Shown here in pieces: positions 28,565 to 32,688 of a DNA stretch of 32,688 nucleotides. The position numbers were made by a program, and so were the translations under genes. Within the stretch, counting starts at the first letter, position 1. Each line of letters begins with the position of its first letter. The notes under the pieces are model-generated. The model had not been told where the DNA came from, ran no database searches, and saw nothing but the letters and a program-made list of their open reading frames with translations. The DNA comes from a bacterium (GTDB lineage: Bacteria > Bacteroidota > Bacteroidia > Cytophagales > Cyclobacteriaceae), in NCBI GenBank assembly GCA_024743255.1, contig JANSWY010000059.1, positions 1 to 32,688 on the forward strand, in the 5' to 3' direction.

Positions 28565-30121
28565 GTGAACAAATCGACCCAAGAGAAAATCGAACATCTA
28601 GAGCAGCTGAACCAAAAAGCGCTTGAAGGTGGTGGTTTAGACAGAATTGAAAAACAGCACCAAAAAGGTAAGTTAACCGCAAGAGAAAGAATCGAATTGT
28701 TGCTTGATAAGGATTCCTTCCAGGAGATCGGCAAATTTGTTACTCACCGTGCAAAGGATTTCGGATTGGATAAGCAAGTTATTCTTGGAGATGGTGTAGT
28801 TACCGGATACGGTACAATAGACCAACGGTTGGTTTATGTTTTTAGTCAGGACTTTACAGTATTCGGTGGATCTCTATCTGAAACTCATGCTGAAAAGATT
28901 GTTAAGATTATGGATTTGGCCATGAAAAATGGTGCACCGGTTATAGGTTTAAATGACTCAGGAGGAGCAAGAATTCAGGAAGGAGTTGTGTCTCTTGGGG
29001 GATATGCAGACATATTTTATAGAAACACATTGGCTTCTGGGGTAATTCCTCAGATTTCGGCTATTATGGGACCATGTGCTGGTGGAGCTGTATACTCTCC
29101 TGCAATAACAGACTTCATCATGATGGTTGAGAATAGTTCCTACATGTTTGTTACAGGTCCGAATGTTGTAAAAACCGTAACTCAGGAAGAAGTTACATCA
29201 GAAGAGCTAGGTGGCGCATCCACTCATGGTGCAAAAAGTGGAGTTTCACATTTCTCATGTACAAATGAGGCTGAGTGTATTCAAAGAATTAGGAAACTAT
29301 TAAGTTTTATGCCGCAGAATTGTGAGGATGCACCTCCTTCTGTAGCATATGATTTGCAAGCTGATGAGACAAGATCAGTATTGGATGGAATTCTTCCTGA
29401 TAACCCAAATCAACCTTATGATATTAGGGAAGTAATTGAGGGTATTGTTGATGAGGAAAGTTTCCTGGAAGTTCATAAAGACTTTGCGGAGAATATCGTG
29501 GTTGGTTTTGCTAGACTAGCAGGTCAGAGTATTGGTATTGTGGGTAATCAACCAGCATCATTAGCTGGTGTTTTGGATATTGACGCATCTACAAAAGCAG
29601 CTCGATTTGTAAGGTTTTGCGATTGCTTTAATATTCCACTTCTTGTTTTGGAAGATGTTCCAGGTTTCTTACCAGGCACTGATCAGGAATGGAATGCAAT
29701 TATTACAAATGGGGCTAAACTATTATATGCTTTTAGTGAGGCAACAGTTCCAAGAGTAACTGTAATTACCAGAAAAGCATATGGAGGTGCTTATGATGTA
29801 ATGAACTCCAAGCACATTGGTGCTGATATGAACTTTGCTTGGCCAACTGCAGAAATCGCGGTGATGGGTGCAAAGGGAGCTTCTGAAATTATTTTTAAGA
29901 AGGAAATCAATAGTGCTGATGATCCTGAAGCAAAATTACAGGAGAAGGTTGATGAGTACACTGAGAAGTTTGCCAACCCTTATATTGCTGCGGGAAGAGG
30001 ATTTATTGACGAAGTGATATTGCCTCACAATACAAGAATTAAATTAATCAATGCATTCTCAATGCTGAAAAATAAGGTTGATAAGTTACCTAAGAAAAAA
30101 CATGGTAACATTCCTTTATAA
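28565..30121 (+). CDS. Acyl-CoA carboxylase, carboxyltransferase (beta) subunit, propionyl-CoA carboxylase type
   Basis: This 518-residue carboxyltransferase moves CO2 from biotin to an acyl-CoA, most likely propionyl-CoA. Both crotonase-like halves are present: [12 protein letters not shown] from residue 130 and [16 protein letters not shown] from 169 form the first oxyanion hole, and [20 protein letters not shown] from 403 with [11 protein letters not shown] the second. [11 protein letters not shown] is also typical. It starts at GTG (28565); the in-frame TAA at 28553 and the absence of early ATG codons leave no alternative. The biotin carboxylase partner is not in the window. Acyl specificity is inferred from similarity. 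The M42 peptidase follows after 11 bases. Confidence 0.92.
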   Translation: MNKSTQEKIEHLEQLNQKALEGGGLDRIEKQHQKGKLTARERIELLLDKDSFQEIGKFVTHRAKDFGLDKQVILGDGVVTGYGTIDQRLVYVFSQDFTVFGGSLSETHAEKIVKIMDLAMKNGAPVIGLNDSGGARIQEGVVSLGGYADIFYRNTLASGVIPQISAIMGPCAGGAVYSPAITDFIMMVENSSYMFVTGPNVVKTVTQEEVTSEELGGASTHGAKSGVSHFSCTNEAECIQRIRKLLSFMPQNCEDAPPSVAYDLQADETRSVLDGILPDNPNQPYDIREVIEGIVDEESFLEVHKDFAENIVVGFARLAGQSIGIVGNQPASLAGVLDIDASTKAARFVRFCDCFNIPLLVLEDVPGFLPGTDQEWNAIITNGAKLLYAFSEATVPRVTVITRKAYGGAYDVMNSKHIGADMNFAWPTAEIAVMGAKGASEIIFKKEINSADDPEAKLQEKVDEYTEKFANPYIAAGRGFIDEVILPHNTRIKLINAFSMLKNKVDKLPKKKHGNIPL

Positions 30122-30132
30122 AGACTTAGAAT

Positions 30133-31200
30133 ATGGATAGTAAAAGCAAAGAATTTCTTTACAAATACTTAAATAATGCATCACCAACTGGATTTGAGTC
30201 TTCTGGGCAGGAAATCTGGTTGGATTATATGAAACCACATATTGATTCTTATATCACAGATACTTATGGTTCTGTTGCAGGAATAATAAATCCCGAATCA
30301 GAATATAAAGTTGTGATTGAAGCACATGCAGATGAGATTAGTTGGTTTGTAAATTACATAACTGAGGAAGGATATATATATGTAATCAGGAATGGAGGTT
30401 CGGATCATCAAATAGCGCCTTCTAAAAGAGTTAATATCCATACTAAAAAAGGTATTGTAAAAGGTGTTTTCGGTTGGCCTGCGATTCATGTAAGAAAAGA
30501 CAAAGAAGAGGCGCCATCATTGAAAAATATCTTTATAGATGTTGGGGCGGAAAGTAAAGATGAGGTTCTCGAGATGGGAATTCATGTAGGCTCTGTTATC
30601 ACTTTTGAGGACGAATTGACAGAATTAAACGGGAAATTTCTTTGTGGTAGAGCATTAGATAACCGCATAGGCGGTTTTATGATTGCTGAAGTTGCAAGAA
30701 GAATAAAGGAGAATGGTATTAAACTTCCTTTCGGATTGTATGTCGTAAATGCGGTTCAGGAAGAGATCGGATTAAGAGGAGCTGAGATGATGGCTCACAG
30801 AATAGCACCTGATGTGGCGATTGTAACAGATGTTTGTCATGATACGCAATCACCAATGTATAATAAGAAAACAAGCGGTGACAATAAGGCTGGTGGTGGA
30901 CCTGTTCTTTCGTATGGTCCGGCAATACAAAATAACCTAAGGGATATGATTATAGATGTTGCTGAAAAAAATGATATTCCGTTCCAAAGACTTGCACTAT
31001 CTAGAGCTACAGGGACAGATACCGATGCTTTTGCTTACTCTCGAGATGGAGTTGCTTCAGCTTTAATTTCACTTCCTTTAAAATATATGCATACAACTGT
31101 GGAGACAGCATCATTGGCAGATATTGAGAATGTTATTAACCTTATCTACAATACAGTTATTACCATACAAGATCGTCAGGATTTTAGATATATAAAATAA
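30133..31200 (+). CDS. M42-family metallo-aminopeptidase
   Basis: This 355-residue protein fits the M42 family (glutamyl/deblocking aminopeptidases, often dodecameric and dizinc). Candidate metal ligands and catalytic residues are His65 and Asp67 (EAHADEI), Asp176 (GRALDNRIGG), Glu210 and Glu211 (VQEEIGLRGA), Asp233 (TDVCHDT) and His320 (KYMHTTVE). The protein lacks a signal peptide, so it is cytoplasmic. It probably degrades peptides released by proteases. It shares the carboxylase transcript, ended by the terminator at 31219. Family members are often mislabelled endoglucanase; nothing supports that here. Confidence 0.92.
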   Translation: MDSKSKEFLYKYLNNASPTGFESSGQEIWLDYMKPHIDSYITDTYGSVAGIINPESEYKVVIEAHADEISWFVNYITEEGYIYVIRNGGSDHQIAPSKRVNIHTKKGIVKGVFGWPAIHVRKDKEEAPSLKNIFIDVGAESKDEVLEMGIHVGSVITFEDELTELNGKFLCGRALDNRIGGFMIAEVARRIKENGIKLPFGLYVVNAVQEEIGLRGAEMMAHRIAPDVAIVTDVCHDTQSPMYNKKTSGDNKAGGGPVLSYGPAIQNNLRDMIIDVAEKNDIPFQRLALSRATGTDTDAFAYSRDGVASALISLPLKYMHTTVETASLADIENVINLIYNTVITIQDRQDFRYIK

Positions 31201-31218
31201 AGATTTAATAGTCTAATT

Positions 31219-31258
31219 AATAATAGGACTGCTTAAATTGGCAGTCCTATTATTTTTT
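31219..31258 (+). terminator. Terminator after the M42 peptidase gene, abutting the next start codon
   Basis: A perfect 14-bp stem (31219-31232 with 31241-31254; core AATAGGACTGC / GCAGTCCTATT) and an 8-base loop are followed by T residues 31253-31258. The next gene's ATG begins at 31259, directly after the T-tract. Confidence 0.9.
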
Positions 31259-32044
31259 ATGGCTATTTATATTGATCAAATTGGTAATAAAATTGATTTA
31301 CAATCCACTCCACTCCGGATTGTATCATTGGTCCCTTCTCAAACTGAATTATTAATAGATCTTGGTTTAGCTGACAAAGTTGTAGGTAGAACCAAATTTT
31401 GCATTCATCCCGCAGAAACCGTTAAAAGTATTCCTGTTATTGGAGGAACAAAAAGTTTTCATTTTGAAGAAATTGAAAGACTGAAACCTGATATTATCAT
31501 TGGTAATAAAGAAGAAAACTATCAGGATGGAATAGAGGCGTTACAAGATAAATATCCAGTTTGGTTGAGCGATATTTTTAATCTGGAGGATTCTTTACAA
31601 ATGATATCTGATTTTGGGAAAATGTTTAATGTAAAGGATAGAGCAAATACCTTGGTTAGCCAGATTAGTGAAGAATGGGAATCAATCAGAGATTCTTTTC
31701 AAGGGAGAGTACTTTATATGATCTGGAGGAAACCTTATATGGTGGCCGGAAAAAATACGTTTATTGATTCGGTTTTAGACCACCTGGGTTTTGAAAACAT
31801 TGTTCTGCAACAACGATATCCAGAGATTGATGAATATATTATAAAGGAATACAAACCGTCACATGTATTTCTATCATCAGAACCTTTTCCATTTAGTACA
31901 AAACACATAGATGAGATAGCTGGGATGATCCCTGGAGTACAAATCTCACTGGTAGATGGCGAAATGTTTTCCTGGTATGGGTCAAGGCTCGTTGAGGCGG
32001 CTAAATACTTTAAGGGGCATCTCAAAGATTTATTATCTTCTTAA
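31259..32044 (+). CDS. BtuF-like helical-backbone metal/corrinoid-binding protein without signal peptide
   Basis: This 261-residue protein belongs to the Peripla_BP_2 fold used by vitamin B12 and Fe-siderophore binding proteins. The start MAIYIDQIGNKIDLQSTPLR, followed by IVSLVPSQTELLIDLGL, is typical of the 'helical backbone metal receptor' group. Further motifs are VVGRTKFCIHP, IPVIGGTK and LKPDIIIGNKEEN. The second lobe starts after a long helix (about 105-140) and carries MIWRKPYMVAGKNTFIDSVL. No signal peptide or lipobox is present and no permease or ATPase is near, so it may act in the cytoplasm or as an orphan. The ATG at 31259 lies on the preceding terminator; an upstream TTG (31238) would place the start inside the hairpin. 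Confidence 0.82.
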   Translation: MAIYIDQIGNKIDLQSTPLRIVSLVPSQTELLIDLGLADKVVGRTKFCIHPAETVKSIPVIGGTKSFHFEEIERLKPDIIIGNKEENYQDGIEALQDKYPVWLSDIFNLEDSLQMISDFGKMFNVKDRANTLVSQISEEWESIRDSFQGRVLYMIWRKPYMVAGKNTFIDSVLDHLGFENIVLQQRYPEIDEYIIKEYKPSHVFLSSEPFPFSTKHIDEIAGMIPGVQISLVDGEMFSWYGSRLVEAAKYFKGHLKDLLSS

Positions 32045-32248
32045 AGAAGCCAGTACTTCCCTAGGTCTTATCTATCACACTTTCATCTCTATCGATAGCA
32101 ATGGCCCGTTCATCGTTTTTTCCAGTTTTTCAAGCATTTTATAGGCATATTTAAGTTTAGCCGGGCACTTAAGCATTATCTCGTGGAACAAGTTTGAGGA
32201 AGATTTTCTTTAAACAAATTATTGCTTTCAAGATTATAGAATAAACTG
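32045..32248. other. Intergenic region without a convincing gene
   Basis: This 204-bp stretch holds the palindrome CTATCGATAG (32089-32098) and T-rich runs (32118-32123, 32129-32133). On the minus strand an ATG-started frame of 33 codons lies at 32075-32176 (begins MLKCPAKLKYAYKMLEKLEK). I see no TAnnTTTG promoter for the gene at 32249 and no intrinsic terminator for the gene ending at 32044. Confidence 0.5.
32075..32176 (-). CDS. Possible small ORF or gene remnant (33 residues)
   Basis: The frame starts with ATG at 32176-32174, ends with TGA at 32077-32075 and reads MLKCPAKLKYAYKMLEKLEK then TMNGPLLSIEMKV. The composition is amphipathic-helix-like and more protein-like than most random frames, but no promoter or homologue is known to me. 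It could be a remnant of a degraded gene or chance. Confidence 0.15.
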   Translation of the reverse strand: MLKCPAKLKYAYKMLEKLEKTMNGPLLSIEMKV

Positions 32249-32688
32249 ATGCCGCCATTTAAAAAAATCAGGAGTGTTCTTGGCTTGATGATCATATCTC
32301 TGATTTACCTGCCAATTTCGGGGATTGCACAATGTATTGATAGCAATCCTGATATCTCCAATACGTCTTCACTAAACGGCCTACTAGGTCAAAGTTTCGT
32401 TGCGTCCTGCAATGGCTCATTGCAAACGGTGAAATTGCTAACCAATGCAAGTAACGCAGGACTTACACTAGGTGTATTCGAAGGTGATGGGACCGGAGGT
32501 ACCTTATTAGGATCAGTATCCTCAATCAGTTTCTCAGCATCAGCAAATCTTACCGACTATAAAACGATTGACCTTTCTGGACAAGGAATTACCCTAACCA
32601 GTGGAGATACATACACTTTTGCATTCACTTCAGGGAGTCCGCAATCAATAGTTTATGATGCCAATGCCAGCTACACTGACGGACAACT
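32249..32688 (+). CDS. Secreted surface protein, N-terminal part (3' end outside window)
   Basis: Translated by hand: 146 complete codons from the ATG at 32249. A signal peptide is clear (MPPFKKIRSVLGLMIISLIY, LPISGIAQ, then Cys). The mature part is Ser/Thr/Gly-rich with short beta strands: LNGLLGQSFVASCNGSLQTV, GLTLGVFEGDGTGGTLLGSV, DYKTIDLSGQGITLTSGDTY. This resembles the beta-sandwich repeats near the start of large Bacteroidota surface proteins, often exported by type IX secretion; the C-terminal sorting domain that would prove this is beyond the window. Codon use (ACC, TCC, CTA, GGC) looks more GC-rich than in the neighbours. No promoter motif recognised. Confidence 0.75.
   Translation, partial: MPPFKKIRSVLGLMIISLIYLPISGIAQCIDSNPDISNTSSLNGLLGQSFVASCNGSLQTVKLLTNASNAGLTLGVFEGDGTGGTLLGSVSSISFSASANLTDYKTIDLSGQGITLTSGDTYTFAFTSGSPQSIVYDANASYTDGQ

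Noticed and set aside
30133-31200. Endoglucanase reading of the M42 gene
   Set aside because: The metal-binding motifs are those of M42 aminopeptidases; no glycosidase motif or export signal is present.
31238-31258. TTG start for the BtuF-like gene adding MAVLLFF as a signal peptide
   Set aside because: The added stretch is only 7 residues, lies inside the terminator stem and lacks the length and basic start of a signal sequence.
31956-32144. 62-codon plus-strand frame overlapping the end of the BtuF-like gene
   Set aside because: It is out of frame with, and largely inside, a well-supported gene and has no recognisable domain.

Overview
The window is 32.7 kb of low-GC DNA from a member of the Bacteroidota, probably a marine Cytophagales-type bacterium. 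The phylum call rests on several things seen directly. Promoters match the Bacteroidota -33 TTTG / -7 TAnnTTTG pattern (for example 5196-5226 and 8638-8668). Start codons almost never have a Shine-Dalgarno sequence. A DUF3467 gene follows rpoC, L36 and S14 are zinc-free forms, rplV has an N-terminal extension, and Arg is mostly AGA. The order or family is inference only.

Layout. (1) 1-5168: the 3' end of rpoB, complete rpoC and the DUF3467 gene. (2) 5196-8616: a str-type operon rpsL-rpsG-fusA-rpsJ with its own promoter and a strong terminator; tuf is absent. (3) 8638-22370: the merged S10/spc/alpha block, starting at rplC rather than rpsJ. The order is rplC-D-W-B, rpsS, rplV, rpsC, rplP, rpmC, rpsQ, rplN-X-E, rpsN, rpsH, rplF-R, rpsE, rpmD, rplO, secY, infA, rpmJ, rpsM-K-D, rpoA, rplQ. 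Many genes touch or overlap by one base, there is a second promoter before rpsH, and a terminator follows rplQ. (4) 22402-24956: carA and eno, then a terminator. (5) 24983-25844: a DivIC/FtsB-like division protein and a putative outer-membrane barrel protein. (6) 25849-28397, minus strand: ppx/gppA-like, Ldh-family dehydrogenase, DinB-like protein. (7) 28565-31254: acyl-CoA carboxylase carboxyltransferase subunit and an M42 aminopeptidase, then a terminator. (8) 31259-32688: a BtuF-like metal/corrinoid-binding protein, about 200 bp with no clear gene, and the 5' part of a secreted surface protein cut by the window end.

Together the first 22 kb encode the RNA polymerase core (beta, beta', alpha), most ribosomal proteins, EF-G, IF-1 and the SecY channel. 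The rest is ordinary metabolism and envelope functions. I see no mobile element, CRISPR array, tRNA, rRNA or defence system. The observations most worth following are regulatory: the terminator and promoter that separate rpsJ from rplC, leader structures at rplC and rpsH, a hairpin between rpoB and rpoC, a start codon placed directly on a terminator T-tract (31259), an inverted repeat over the Ldh-gene promoter, and the uncharacterised DUF3467 protein tied to RNA polymerase.
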